This document shows, in pieces, positions 36,303 through 44,201 of a DNA stretch of 64,000 nt. The notes under the pieces are model-generated. The model was not told the DNA's origin. It did no database searches and was given only the letters and a program-made list of their open reading frames with translations. Each line of letters begins with the position of its first letter. Within the stretch, counting starts at the first letter, position 1. Source of the DNA: Geodermatophilus obscurus DSM 43160. GTDB lineage: Bacteria; Actinomycetota; Actinomycetes; Mycobacteriales; Geodermatophilaceae. The stretch covers positions 310,001-374,000 of the forward strand of contig NC_013757.1 in assembly GCF_000025345.1 (NCBI RefSeq). Direction: 5' to 3'. The position numbers and the translations under genes are program-made.

Positions 36303-36994
36303 CCGGACCGCGCTGCAACTCGCACGACCTGAGCGACTGAAGCCAGGCTGCGGGTCGGGGCACCACCTGTCGGCGGGCATCGAGGTCGTGCTCCGACCGT
36401 GCCAGATGAACGGGTCGAGTCCTGTGGTCGGCTGTCGACAGAGGTCGGCGTCCCTGAGGCATCGAGAGAGGCGCGCACGCCGTTCTGGATCGGGCACACG
36501 GACAAGGTGAGCTGGTCAGTACATGGAGCGGGTGACGGGAATCGGACCCCAATGGCCAGTTCGGCCGCCGAACACTTCGGTGAGCCCACCGTCCAGCGGA
36601 GCCATCCCGACCAGCACGGCCTCCGGAGCTGCCACTCTCAGCCGGGCGTCCCCGGGCGGGGCGTCCTCGCTTCCTGGACGGTTGCTCATGGGCGACGCGA
36701 CCTGGGTCCACAGCAGGGTCGCAGCGCACCCAGCAGCGGCCATGACCAGTCCCCGTCAGCTGGATCGTCCTCGGCTTGCCGCTCGCGGCCGTGCCGGGTG
36801 CTGCATGACGGTCGTGCCCACTGCCTGCCCGTACGACGGGCACGAAGGGTGAGCAGACGTCGACAGGGGCGAGGTGCACGACGCCTCTGAGCTGCCATGG
36901 CGACCTGGAGCCCATGTCCCGACGGCCTCGAGCAGTAGTGAGACACCTGTCCGGTGTGTCCTGATCCACGACACCAAGCCCTCCGCCTCAGCGA
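36303..36994. other. 692-base region with no firm gene
   Basis: Between the universal stress gene and the STAS gene, with lower GC than the flanks. Contains one possible small ORF (36516-36743, minus strand). A GATTCCCGTCACCCGCTCC string on the minus strand near 36535 looks like a tRNA 3' half, but the arms do not fold. No recognised repeat. Confidence 0.45.
36516..36743 (-). CDS. Possible small protein, 75 residues, unknown
   Basis: Starts MAAAGCAATLLWTQVASP, which could be a short signal or membrane segment, then a proline/glycine-rich region ending TGHWGPIPVTRSMY. No family match and no strong ribosome-binding site. Third codon positions are only moderately GC-rich. Listed because it is the best frame in the region; it may be chance. 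Confidence 0.22.
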   Translation of the reverse strand: MAAAGCAATLLWTQVASPMSNRPGSEDAPPGDARLRVAAPEAVLVGMAPLDGGLTEVFGGRTGHWGPIPVTRSMY

Positions 36995-37240
36995 TCAGCC
37001 GCGGATCAGCAGCTCCCCACCGTCCACGCGGAAGTCGCGGTGCAGCTCGCGCAGCACCGCCAGGCCCTCGACGTCGACGGTGCCCACGCCGCGGAGGTCG
37101 AGCACCACGCGGGCGTGGCCGGCATCGCGCAGCCGGTCGGCCGTGCCCCGCACCAGGTCCGCGCCGCTCGAGGTCAGGTGGCCGCGCACGGTGATCAGAC
37201 CTGCCCGCCGGTCGACGACCTCGCTCAGCACCCCGCTCAC
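36995..37240 (-). CDS. STAS domain protein (anti-anti-sigma factor-like), short
   Basis: An 81-residue STAS domain: LSEVVDRRAGLITVRGHLTSSGADLVRGTADRL, then ARVVLDLRGVGTVDVEGLAVLRELHRDF. In true antagonists the phosphorylated serine sits in the loop after LDLRGV; here that loop reads GTVDVEG with no serine, so it may not be phosphorylatable. Shorter than the usual ~105 residues, ending at LLIRG. GTG start overlaps the stop of the upstream STAS gene (GTGA). Confidence 0.75.
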   Translation of the reverse strand: MSGVLSEVVDRRAGLITVRGHLTSSGADLVRGTADRLRDAGHARVVLDLRGVGTVDVEGLAVLRELHRDFRVDGGELLIRG

Positions 37241-37559
37241 GCGGCCGCCGGCGCGGGTTCGGCGACCAGGACCCGCCACAGGCCGGTGCGGCGCAGCAGC
37301 CCCTCGTGCGGAGGTCGGCCCCGCGCAGCACCACCGCGCCACCACGGGCCCGGCAGATGCGGTGCGCCGACACCAGGACGGCGACGGCGGCGTCGGGCAG
37401 GTGCTGCACCCGGGAGAGGTCGACGACGAGGGAGCGGGCCCCGGCGTGCAGCGTGCCGAGCAGCGCCCAGCGGACGTCGGCCAACCCCCCGGCGAGCAGG
37501 TCGTCGTCCAGGTGGATGGTCACCTCGTGCGCCCGAGCCGGTGCGGGGGCCATCGTCAC
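37237..37559 (-). pseudogene. STAS domain protein, frameshifted
   Basis: From GTG 37559 (AGGAGG upstream) the first frame reads HEVTIHLDDDLLAGGLADVRWALLG and SLVVDLSRVQHLPDAAVAVLVSAHRICRARGGAVVLRGADLRTR. The family C-terminus, GLLRRTGLWRVLVAEPAPAAA, follows in another frame. One missing G in the GGGG run near 37304-37307 explains the switch. The phosphoacceptor serine position reads PDAAVA, so again no serine. Overlaps the second STAS gene by 4 bases. With the SpoIIE phosphatase at 7.7-10.5 kb it hints at partner-switching signalling in this organism, though the genes are not adjacent. Confidence 0.68.
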
Positions 37560-37706
37560 AACCGTCCTCCTCGTGATCACTGCCCGCTATCCTGCGCGCA
37601 CGGTCTGACAGTTCTCTGGGCCCGACGTGGGAGTTCGCCGGACGGCGCGTCACCCGCACGGGGCAGGCGGACTGGAGCCACACCGTCCGGACGACGATGG
37701 AGGGGC

Positions 37707-38794
37707 ATGCGCTTCCCCGACTCCCTGCGTGCGCGGGAGCCACGCGCCACGGCGCACTCGATCGTCCTCATCATGGGCGTCTCGACCGTCGTGCTCGCGC
37801 TGCTGACGACGTTCGGGCCGAACTCGGTCAGCAGTGCCACGCGGGCCGCCTCCTGGGCGGGGGTCGCCGCGCTGGTCACGACGATCGCGGTGTGCGTCCT
37901 CGTCCCGGCCGAGCGGCTGGACCGCGCCGGGGCCTTCGTCCTCCTCGGTGTCTGCGGCGTGCTGTTGACCTGCGTCCTGAACGTGCTGACCGACGACCCG
38001 TCCGCCGGTGCGCAGGCGTTCCTCGCCTTCCCGGTGCTCTGGGCGGCGTCACACCTGGGCTGGGCCGCCGTCGCCCTGGTGACGGGGGCCGCCGTGGTGG
38101 GCAACGGGGTCACCCAGCTGCTGCTCCAGCCCGTCGAGCCGGCGATGCACGACCAGCTCGTCATCGGGACCGTGCTCGTCGTGGCGTCCGTGATCCTGGT
38201 CCGGACCGCCTCGGTGCAGGACCGCCTGGTCTCGGCGCTGCAGCAGCAGGCCGACGTGGACCCGCTCACCGGGCTGGTCACCCGCCGGGTCCTGGACGAC
38301 GCCCTCACCGGTGCCCTCGAGCGGGAGCCGACCGGCGACGGGACGGCGCTGGTGCTGGTGGACGTCGACTCGTTCAAGCAGATCAACGACGCGCACGGCC
38401 ACCCCGTGGGGGACGACGCGCTGGTCCACCTCTCCGGCCTGGTCCGCGGCAGGTGCGGGCCGGGGACGCCGTGGTCGGCCGGCTCGGCGGCGACGAGCTC
38501 GCGCTCCTGCTGCCCGGCTGCACCGCGGAGACCGCGGCCCGGCGCGCGCGGGAGCTGCTCGAGACGGTGCGCGCCTCACCACTGCCGCGCACCGACGGCG
38601 ACCTGCTGCCGCTGTCGATCAGCGTGGGGCTCGCCCACGCGCCGCTGCACGCGGACTCGGTGCGAGAGCTCTACGCGGCCGCCGACGCGGCGCTCTACCG
38701 GGCCAAGCGGGCCGGCCGCGACCGCGTCGAGGTCGCCGTCAGTCCCGCCCCCCGGCCAACCGACGGGCTGCCGCGGCAACGGTCCGTCCCGTGA
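37707..38794 (+). pseudogene. Membrane GGDEF (diguanylate cyclase) protein, frameshifted
   Basis: About 360 residues. From ATG 37707 (GGAGGGG near) come six hydrophobic helices (SIVLIMGVSTVVLALLTTF ... VIGTVLVVASVILV), then the cyclase start VDPLTGLVTRRVLDDAL and VDVDSFKQINDAHGHPVGDDAL. The catalytic GRLGGDELALLLPG and ISVGLAHAPLHADSVRELYAAADAALYRAKRAGRDR are in a second frame. Adding one G at AGGTG near 38450-38453 joins them (GRVRAGDAVVGRLGGDE). All catalytic residues are present, so the gene is probably functional and the break a base error. The last 56 bases overlap the convergent flavoenzyme gene. Confidence 0.8.
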
Positions 38795-39860
38795 GCCGCC
38801 CGTCGGACAGACCCAGCGCCACCACGTCGTCGAAGACCCGCTGGTCGGCGCCGGCCGCGCGCACGGCGGCGTCCATCACGGGCGGCCAGCGGGACAGCTC
38901 GGACGCCAGCCGTGATGCGCGCAGGTGCCCGGCCAGCCGCCGGCGCAGCAGCCGCCGGTAGCGCGCGCCGGCGCCGGCTCCGGCGGTCGCCGCCGTCCCG
39001 GCCAGGGCGCCGGAGAGGACGGCGTAGAAGATCCCCTCGCCGGTGAGCGGGTTGACGAGCGACGCGGCGTCGCCGGCCAGCAGCACCCGGCCGTCGGGCA
39101 GCCGCGGGCGGCCGGTCGACAGCGGCAGCCGATGCGCCCGCAGCGCTGCGGGCACCACCCCTGGCAGCAGCCGGTGCAGCCCGTCGACCAGCGCGGCCCT
39201 CGTCGCCCCGCCCGACACGAGTTCGCCGTAGCCGACGTTGGCCCGCCCGTCGCCGAGCGGGAACGACCACGCGTAGGCCGGCCAGCGCTGCTCGGTGGTC
39301 ACCAGCACCTGGGTCAGTCCCTGTGCGGGGAGCGCGGGGGCGTAGCCGCGGATCGCCACGGCCAGCCGGTCCGGGCGGTTGCTCGACAGCCCCAGCGCCC
39401 GGCGGACGACGGACTCCGCGCCGTCGGCCCCGATGAGCACCTCCGCGCGCAGCCCGCCGTCCACGGTGGCGCCGTCCGCGTCGACGGTGACCGTGCGGAC
39501 GGCGTGCCGGCGGAAGTGCGCGCCGGCCGCACGCGCCGCGGCGAGCAGCCGGGCGTCGAGGACCTCGCGCGGGACGACGTACGACGGCCGGTGCGTGTCG
39601 CGCTCGACGACCGCCCCGCCGGGCGAGCGCAGCGAGAGCCGGGGGACAGGCGGGTACCCGGCGACCAGCTCACCCGGGTCCGCGCCGAGGCCGGCGAGCA
39701 CGTCGAGCGCCTCGGGCGCGACGCCGTCCCCGCAGACCTTGTCGCGGGGGAAGTCGGCGCGGTCGACCACCAGCACCGAGGCGCCGGTGCGCCGGACGGC
39801 CAGCGCCGCGGCCGCGCCCGCTGGGCCGCCTCCGACGACCACGACGTCCCAACGCTCCAC
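38739..39860 (-). CDS. Geranylgeranyl reductase family flavoprotein
   Basis: FAD-dependent reductase of isoprenoid double bonds, 373 residues. Dinucleotide-binding start WDVVVVGGGPAGAAAALAVRRTGASVLVVDR at residues 4-34, then FPRDKVCGDGVAPEALDVL, the CxGG-like substrate-domain motif of the family, and RVLLAGDAASLVNPLTGEGIFYAV for FAD binding. In mycobacteria a homologue (MenJ) saturates one isoprene unit of menaquinone; the menB gene 2.3 kb away makes that role plausible (inference). ATG 39860. Confidence 0.88.
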   Translation of the reverse strand: MERWDVVVVGGGPAGAAAALAVRRTGASVLVVDRADFPRDKVCGDGVAPEALDVLAGLGADPGELVAGYPPVPRLSLRSPGGAVVERDTHRPSYVVPREVLDARLLAAARAAGAHFRRHAVRTVTVDADGATVDGGLRAEVLIGADGAESVVRRALGLSSNRPDRLAVAIRGYAPALPAQGLTQVLVTTEQRWPAYAWSFPLGDGRANVGYGELVSGGATRAALVDGLHRLLPGVVPAALRAHRLPLSTGRPRLPDGRVLLAGDAASLVNPLTGEGIFYAVLSGALAGTAATAGAGAGARYRRLLRRRLAGHLRASRLASELSRWPPVMDAAVRAAGADQRVFDDVVALGLSDGRLTGRTVAAAARRLAGGRD

Positions 39861-39886
39861 CGGCCCGACGCTACGGGCCCCCGCAG

Positions 39887-39950
39887 TAGAAGGACCTCGC
39901 CCCCCTCAACCCTCGCAAGCTCGGGTTGAGCCTCCGGGCGAGGCCAGCTC
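39887..39950. repeat. Hairpin module, copy 7 of 8
   Basis: AGAAGGACCTCGCCC, CTCAACCCTCGC, GCTCGGGTTGAG, GGGCGAGGCC: both the outer (CTCGCCC/GGGCGAG) and inner (CTCAACCC/GGGTTGAG) stems are perfect. It lies just 3' of the LOG-family stop on the minus strand. Confidence 0.6.
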
Positions 39951-39959
39951 GCGAGCTGC

Positions 39960-40529
39960 TCACGGCGGGGTCGGGGCCCACTTGCGGACCGGGTGCTCGT
40001 ACCGCTCGACGAAGGCCAGCAGCTCCGCGGGCTCGGTGACCACGCCCAGCGCGTCCAGCCGGCGGGCGTCGAGGTAGCCGTCGTCCACCATGCGGCGCAG
40101 CTGGGCCAGCAGCGGCTGCCAGAACCCGTCGACGTCCACGAGGACGGCCGGCTTGGCGTGCAGGCCGAGCATCCCCCAGGTCCAGGCCTCGAACAGCTCC
40201 TCCAGCGTGCCGGCGGCGCCGGGCAGCGCGACGAAGGCGTCGGCGAGCTCGGCCATGCGCGCCTTGCGCTCGTGCATGGAGGCGACCACCTCCAGCTGCG
40301 GCAGCCCGGGGTGCGCGAGTTCGTCGTCCACCAGGTGCTGGGGGATGACGCCGACGACGTCGCCGCCGGCGGCCAGGGCGGCGTCGGCGACCACGCCCAT
40401 CAGCCCGGCGCGCCCGCCGCCGTAGACGATGCCGACGCCCGCGCGGGCGAGCCCGGCGGCGAACTCGGCAACGGCGGACCGGTGGGACGGTGGCCCGCTC
40501 TGGGACCCGGTGAAGACGGCGACGCGCAC
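39960..40529 (-). CDS. LOG family / TIGR00730 Rossmann-fold protein
   Basis: A 189-residue lysine-decarboxylase-like fold; LOG enzymes release cytokinin bases from their ribotides, and bacterial ones may act on nucleotides generally. VRVAVFTGSQSGP opens it, GVGIVYGGGRAGLMGVVADAAL is the nucleotide-binding region, and VVASMHERKARMAELADAFVALPGAAGTLEELFEAW the catalytic one. The usual PGGxGTxxE reads PGAAGTLEE: the second glycine is alanine, though Thr and Glu are kept. GTG start at 40529; divergent from the Nudix gene with 54 bases between. Confidence 0.87.
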   Translation of the reverse strand: MRVAVFTGSQSGPPSHRSAVAEFAAGLARAGVGIVYGGGRAGLMGVVADAALAAGGDVVGVIPQHLVDDELAHPGLPQLEVVASMHERKARMAELADAFVALPGAAGTLEELFEAWTWGMLGLHAKPAVLVDVDGFWQPLLAQLRRMVDDGYLDARRLDALGVVTEPAELLAFVERYEHPVRKWAPTPP

Positions 40530-40583
40530 GACGCCGAGCCTGTCACGGCGGCGCCGGCACCCCGGACGGGGTTCACTGGGGGC

Positions 40584-41051
40584 GTGTTCTCTCCGACGGA
40601 CGGCTGGGTGACCTGCGCGCTGGGCCACCGGCACTGGGGCCGGGTCGGTGCGGCCGGGCTGCTGGTGCACCGCGTCGGGACGCAGGGTCCGGAGCTGCTG
40701 CTCCAGCACCGGGCGGTCTGGTCGCACCACGGCGGCACGTGGGGGACGCCGGGCGGCGCGCTGCACGCCGGGGAATCACCCGAGCACGGCGCCCTCCGCG
40801 AGGTGCAGGAGGAGCTCGGCCTGCTGCCCCAGGACCTGGAGCTCGGTCCCGCCTCGGTCGACGACCACGGCGGCTGGTCGTACACGACGGTGCTGGCCCG
40901 GCCGGTGCGCGACATCGAGCCGCGGGACCTGCAGCTGGACGGCGAGAGCGACGGCGTGGCCTGGATCGCGCTCGGTGACCTGGTGTCGGTGCCGCTGCAC
41001 CCGGGCTTCGAGGCGTCGCTGTACCGCCTGCACGACCTGCTGAGCGCCTGA
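40584..41051 (+). CDS. Nudix hydrolase
   Basis: A 155-residue Nudix protein hydrolysing a nucleoside diphosphate linked to another group. The Nudix box is complete: GALHAGESPEHGALREVQEELGL at about residues 58-80, matching Gx5Ex7REuxEExGu. The GVAWIALGDLVSVPLHPGFEASLYRL tail is typical of actinobacterial ADP-ribose/NTP-type enzymes. GTG start at 40584. The substrate is not indicated. Confidence 0.9.
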   Translation: MFSPTDGWVTCALGHRHWGRVGAAGLLVHRVGTQGPELLLQHRAVWSHHGGTWGTPGGALHAGESPEHGALREVQEELGLLPQDLELGPASVDDHGGWSYTTVLARPVRDIEPRDLQLDGESDGVAWIALGDLVSVPLHPGFEASLYRLHDLLSA

Positions 41052-41065
41052 CGTCCGGCGCCCGG

Positions 41066-41872
41066 TCAGGCCGGGGTCACCGTCACGGTGAGCGCGCGGT
41101 GGTCGCCGACCGGGAGCGTCGAGGCCTCGGCGTCCCGCCCGCGGAGCCCGTTCCCCACCGCCAGCAGGTGGTCCAGCTGCACCCGCGGGCCGGACGCCGG
41201 GAAGCTCGGCTCGCGCACCAGCGGGGTCGCCCGGAGCAGCCGGCCCGGGAGTGCGCCGGGCAGGTTCAGGTCCCCGGCCAGCACCACCGGCCCGGGCATC
41301 CCGGCGATCCACCGGCGCAGCCGCAGCAGCTGGCGGACGGCGGTGGGCGGGGCGAACGACAGGTGCGTGGCGACGACGGTGAGCGACCCCAGCCGGGCGG
41401 CGACGGCGGCTCGCGGTTCGTCGGGGAACCACCACCACCGGACCCGGCCGGTGCGCGGGTCGGGGCCCTGCACCGGCAGCCGCGCCCGGCCGGCGCCCAG
41501 GTCGAGCACCGACCACTCGAGCACCGGCAGCCGGCTGAGCAGCGCGATGCCGTAGAGCGGGCCGTCGGCCGGGGTGTGCGGGCCGCGCAGCAGCGGACCG
41601 GCGGGGGACCAGCTGCGGAAGGGGTCGGGTGTGCCGGCCACCGTGGCCGCGCCGCGCCAGTCCGCGGCGCCGAGGCCGGCGGCCAGGGCGGCGGCCTGGT
41701 CGACCCCGTGGGAGCGCGGCTGCCCGGCGTCGACCTCCTGGACGGCCAGCACGTCGACGTCCAGGCCGGCGACCGCCTTCTCCAGCCCCGCGGCGTCGAG
41801 GACCGGACCGCCCGGGCTGCGACCCGAGGCGGTGTTCACGGTGCCGAGTCGCACGGCGGGCCCCCCGGACAC
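41066..41872 (-). CDS. Endonuclease/exonuclease/phosphatase family protein
   Basis: Mg-dependent phosphodiesterase fold of 268 residues. Motifs in order: RLGTVNTASGR (Asn), DVLAVQEVDAGQPRS (Glu), TVVATHLSF (His), VVLAGDLNLPGALPGRLL (Asp/Asn), and PVGDHRALTVTV (Asp-His at the C-terminus). All catalytic positions are present. No signal peptide is seen, so it acts in the cytoplasm; DNA, RNA or a phosphoester could be the target. GTG 41872; convergent with Nudix at 14 bases. Confidence 0.88.
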   Translation of the reverse strand: MSGGPAVRLGTVNTASGRSPGGPVLDAAGLEKAVAGLDVDVLAVQEVDAGQPRSHGVDQAAALAAGLGAADWRGAATVAGTPDPFRSWSPAGPLLRGPHTPADGPLYGIALLSRLPVLEWSVLDLGAGRARLPVQGPDPRTGRVRWWWFPDEPRAAVAARLGSLTVVATHLSFAPPTAVRQLLRLRRWIAGMPGPVVLAGDLNLPGALPGRLLRATPLVREPSFPASGPRVQLDHLLAVGNGLRGRDAEASTLPVGDHRALTVTVTPA

Positions 41873-42134
41873 CCCGGCGACGCTACCCGGGCGTCGCGTC
41901 CGGTGCCGTTCCGTTCGAGGTACTGCTGAGTGCGGGGAGGCCTACCCTCTGCACGCCCTGTCCCGCCGACGGAGGAGCCGGCCTTGTCCGACCGCCACCG
42001 CCCTACGGGTGCGACACGGTGGAGGAGACCACCGACGGCGTCGGCGGCGGCGTCGGCGAGGTGACCGAGGGCGCCGGCGGGCTGGCCGGCGGGCTCCTGC
42101 CGTGACCGTTCCGGGCCGGCGCTAGGTTCGGCCC
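41873..42134. other. Gap before menB with a glycine-rich open frame
   Basis: 262 bases. A plus-strand frame ending TGA at 42104 reads CDTVEETTDGVGGGVGEVTEGAGGLAGG, like the tails of small actinobacterial secreted proteins, but it has no start, signal or ribosome site. Treated as non-coding or a remnant; the menB promoter must lie here. Confidence 0.35.
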
Positions 42135-43025
42135 ATGACCGCCCGCGACGACGTCTCCGAGATCTTCGACAGCGCGGCGTGGCAGCCGGTCGAGGGCTTC
42201 GACTTCTCCGACATCACCTACCACCGCGCCGTCGACGCCGGCGTCGTCCGGATCGCGTTCGACCGGCCCGAGGTGCGCAACGCCTTCCGTCCGCAGACCG
42301 TCGACGAGCTGATCACCGCCCTGGAGCACGCCCGGCTGTCGACCGACGTCGGGTGCGTGCTGCTCACCGGCAACGGGCCCAGCCCCAGGGACGGCGGCTG
42401 GGCGTTCTGCTCCGGCGGCGACCAGCGGGTGCGCGGCAGGTACGGCTACGAGCACGACACGGGGCGCAGCAGCGGCCGGCTGCACGTGCTGGAGGCACAG
42501 CGGCTGATCCGCTTCATGCCCAAGGTCGTCGTCTGCGTCGTCCCGGGTTGGGCGGCCGGCGGCGGGCACAGCCTGCACGTCGTCGCCGACCTCACCCTCG
42601 CGTCGGCCGAGCACGCCCGCTTCAAGCAGACCGACGCCGACGTCGGCAGCTTCGACGGCGGCTTCGGCTCGGCCTACCTCGCGCGGCAGGTCGGCCAGAA
42701 GTTCGCCCGGGAGGTGTTCTTCCTGGGTCAGGAGTACTCCGCCGAGGACGCGCACCGCATGGGCATGGTCAACCGCGTCGTCCCGCACGCCGAGCTCGAG
42801 ACCACCGCCCTGGAATGGGGACGGCGGATCGTGGCCAAGAGCCCGACTGCGCAGCGGATGCTCAAGTACTCGTTCAACCTGATCGACGACGGGCTGGTGG
42901 GCCAGCAGCTGTTCGCCGGTGAGACGACGCGGCTGGCCTACATGGCCGAGGAGGCCGTGGAGGGCCGGGACGCGTTCCTGGAGAAGCGGGACCCGGACTT
43001 CAGCCGGTTCCCCTGGCACGTATAG
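42135..43025 (+). CDS. menB: 1,4-dihydroxy-2-naphthoyl-CoA synthase
   Basis: Crotonase-fold ring-closing enzyme of menaquinone synthesis (o-succinylbenzoyl-CoA to DHNA-CoA), 296 residues. MenB marks: VRNAFRPQTVDEL, GGWAFCSGGDQRVRGRYGYE at about residues 92-111 (the long MenB insert between oxyanion loops), CVVPGWAAGGGHSLHVVADLTLAS, and QTDADVGSFDGGFGSAYLARQVGQKFARE. ATG start 42135. Stop is TAG. No other men genes are adjacent, as is common in actinobacteria. Confidence 0.96.
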   Translation: MTARDDVSEIFDSAAWQPVEGFDFSDITYHRAVDAGVVRIAFDRPEVRNAFRPQTVDELITALEHARLSTDVGCVLLTGNGPSPRDGGWAFCSGGDQRVRGRYGYEHDTGRSSGRLHVLEAQRLIRFMPKVVVCVVPGWAAGGGHSLHVVADLTLASAEHARFKQTDADVGSFDGGFGSAYLARQVGQKFAREVFFLGQEYSAEDAHRMGMVNRVVPHAELETTALEWGRRIVAKSPTAQRMLKYSFNLIDDGLVGQQLFAGETTRLAYMAEEAVEGRDAFLEKRDPDFSRFPWHV

Positions 43026-43085
43026 CGGAAGGACCCCGTCCTCCTCACGCCTCGCGAGCTCGGCGCGAGCCTCTGGACGGGGCCA
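43026..43085 (+). repeat. Post-stop hairpin module, copy 8 of 8
   Basis: Directly after the menB stop: GGAAGGACCCCGTCC, CTCACGCCTCGCGAGCTCGG, CGCGAG, then GGACGGGGCC. The outer arms CCCCGTCC / GGACGGGG pair perfectly. Likely the menB terminator. Confidence 0.6.
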
Positions 43086-43118
43086 CAGTCAAGAAGTCGG
43101 TGTTCGAAGGAGGACGAG

Positions 43119-43451
43119 ATGATCGTCGAGGTGGTGGGCGGTGCCGACGAGCTGCCCGAGGTGCGGGTCGTGGACGTGGACGACCTGACCGCGCTGCAGC
43201 TGGCGCTGGGGGCGGTGACCGACGAGGAGGCCGACCAGGCCCTGCGGGACGCCGGTCTGGGCCGGGTGCAGGACGCGGACACCGGCGTCCTGGACCTGGC
43301 TGCGCTCCGAGCGGCAGCCGAGCCACAGGCCGGGAGCCACGACTGGGCGCAGCGCTGGGACGGCATGGTCGGCCAGGCGAGGGAGGCGGGGCGGCTGGTC
43401 GACGACGGCGCCGGCCTGCAGGTCCGGGTGGAGAGCGCCGCCGGCGCCTGA
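43119..43451 (+). CDS. Hypothetical acidic protein
   Basis: A 110-residue protein of unknown function, clearly coding: ATG with GAAGGAGG upstream and strong GC third positions. It starts MIVEVVGGADELPEVRVVDVDDLTALQLALG, followed by an amphipathic helical part (EEADQALRDAGL) and AQRWDGMVGQAREAGRLVDDG. Very acidic, without membrane segments. Sits after menB but is probably transcribed separately because the hairpin module lies between them. Confidence 0.7.
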   Translation: MIVEVVGGADELPEVRVVDVDDLTALQLALGAVTDEEADQALRDAGLGRVQDADTGVLDLAALRAAAEPQAGSHDWAQRWDGMVGQAREAGRLVDDGAGLQVRVESAAGA

Positions 43452-43480
43452 CCTCCAGGCGGCCGTCAGCCGATCCGGCC

Positions 43481-43492
43481 CGTTCCGGAACG
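43481..43492. promoter_or_regulatory. 12-bp perfect palindrome upstream of a TetR gene
   Basis: CGTTCCGGAACG, about 100 bases before the TetR start at 43592, with a weaker ATTTCGGAAAAT copy of similar plan 5 bases on. A possible autoregulatory operator; positional evidence only. Confidence 0.35.
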
Positions 43493-43591
43493 CGGGATTT
43501 CGGAAAATCGCGCAACCCGCGGTGTCGTCATTGTGGCGACCCCACCGGCACGTCACCATGACCCAGTGACCCGCATCGCATTGGTCTCGGC

Positions 43592-44185
43592 ATGAGCGGA
43601 ACGCCGGGGCGCCCGCTGAGCGCCGAACTGTCCGAGCAGCTGCTCACCGTCGCGGTCGACATCCTGGCCGACGAGGGGTGGGGCAAGCTCAACAGCGACC
43701 GCGTCGCCGCGCGCGCCCGCGCCGGCAAGGCCGGCATCTACCGGCGCTGGCCGACGATGGCGGCGATGGCTCGTTCGGCGGTGGGCCGGTTCACGCTGGT
43801 CCGGGTCCCGCCGGACCAGGGCTCGCTGCGTGACGACCTCGCCGCGCTGGTGGACCGATGGCGCCGGCCGCTGGACCGGGAGGAGCGGGCGGCCGCCAGC
43901 CTGGTCGGTGCGGCACGGCACGAGGAGGACCTCCGCGCCGGCCTGGACGCCGCACTGGTGCAGCCCCTGGCCGAAGCGATCCGGGCCATCGGCGCCCGGG
44001 CGGCCGAGCGGGGGCAGCAGGTCCCCGAGGCGCGCCTCGCGATGCTCTGCTCGGTCATCGAGGCATTCTGGTGGCAGCGCTACACCTCCGACCGCGGGGC
44101 CCTGAGCCGCGAGGAGGTGCAGCGCGTGCTCGACGAGGTGCTGCTGCCCGTGGTCGTGCCCGACTCGGAGCGGGCCACGGTCTGA
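43592..44185 (+). CDS. TetR family transcriptional regulator
   Basis: A 197-residue regulator. DNA-binding part: LLTVAVDILADEGWGKLNSDRVAARARAGKAGIYRRWPTMAAM at about residues 18-60; the YRRWP turn is typical of the subgroup related to TetR_C_16. The C-terminal domain (TetR-associated, ending EEVQRVLDEVLLPVV) would bind a ligand that cannot be guessed. ATG 43592. Convergent with the next TetR gene at 16 bases. Confidence 0.88.
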   Translation: MSGTPGRPLSAELSEQLLTVAVDILADEGWGKLNSDRVAARARAGKAGIYRRWPTMAAMARSAVGRFTLVRVPPDQGSLRDDLAALVDRWRRPLDREERAAASLVGAARHEEDLRAGLDAALVQPLAEAIRAIGARAAERGQQVPEARLAMLCSVIEAFWWQRYTSDRGALSREEVQRVLDEVLLPVVVPDSERATV

Positions 44186-44201
44186 CTCGGCGGGTGCGCC
44201 C

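Noticed and set aside
36520..36560. Minus-strand GTCCGATTCCCGTCACCCGCTCC resembles a tRNA T arm and acceptor end.
   Set aside because: The T stem does not pair beyond three bases and no matching 5' acceptor or anticodon arm is found upstream.
42018..42104. A glycine-rich frame ending just before menB as a small secreted protein.
   Set aside because: No start codon with ribosome-binding site and no signal peptide; the useful part is under 35 residues.
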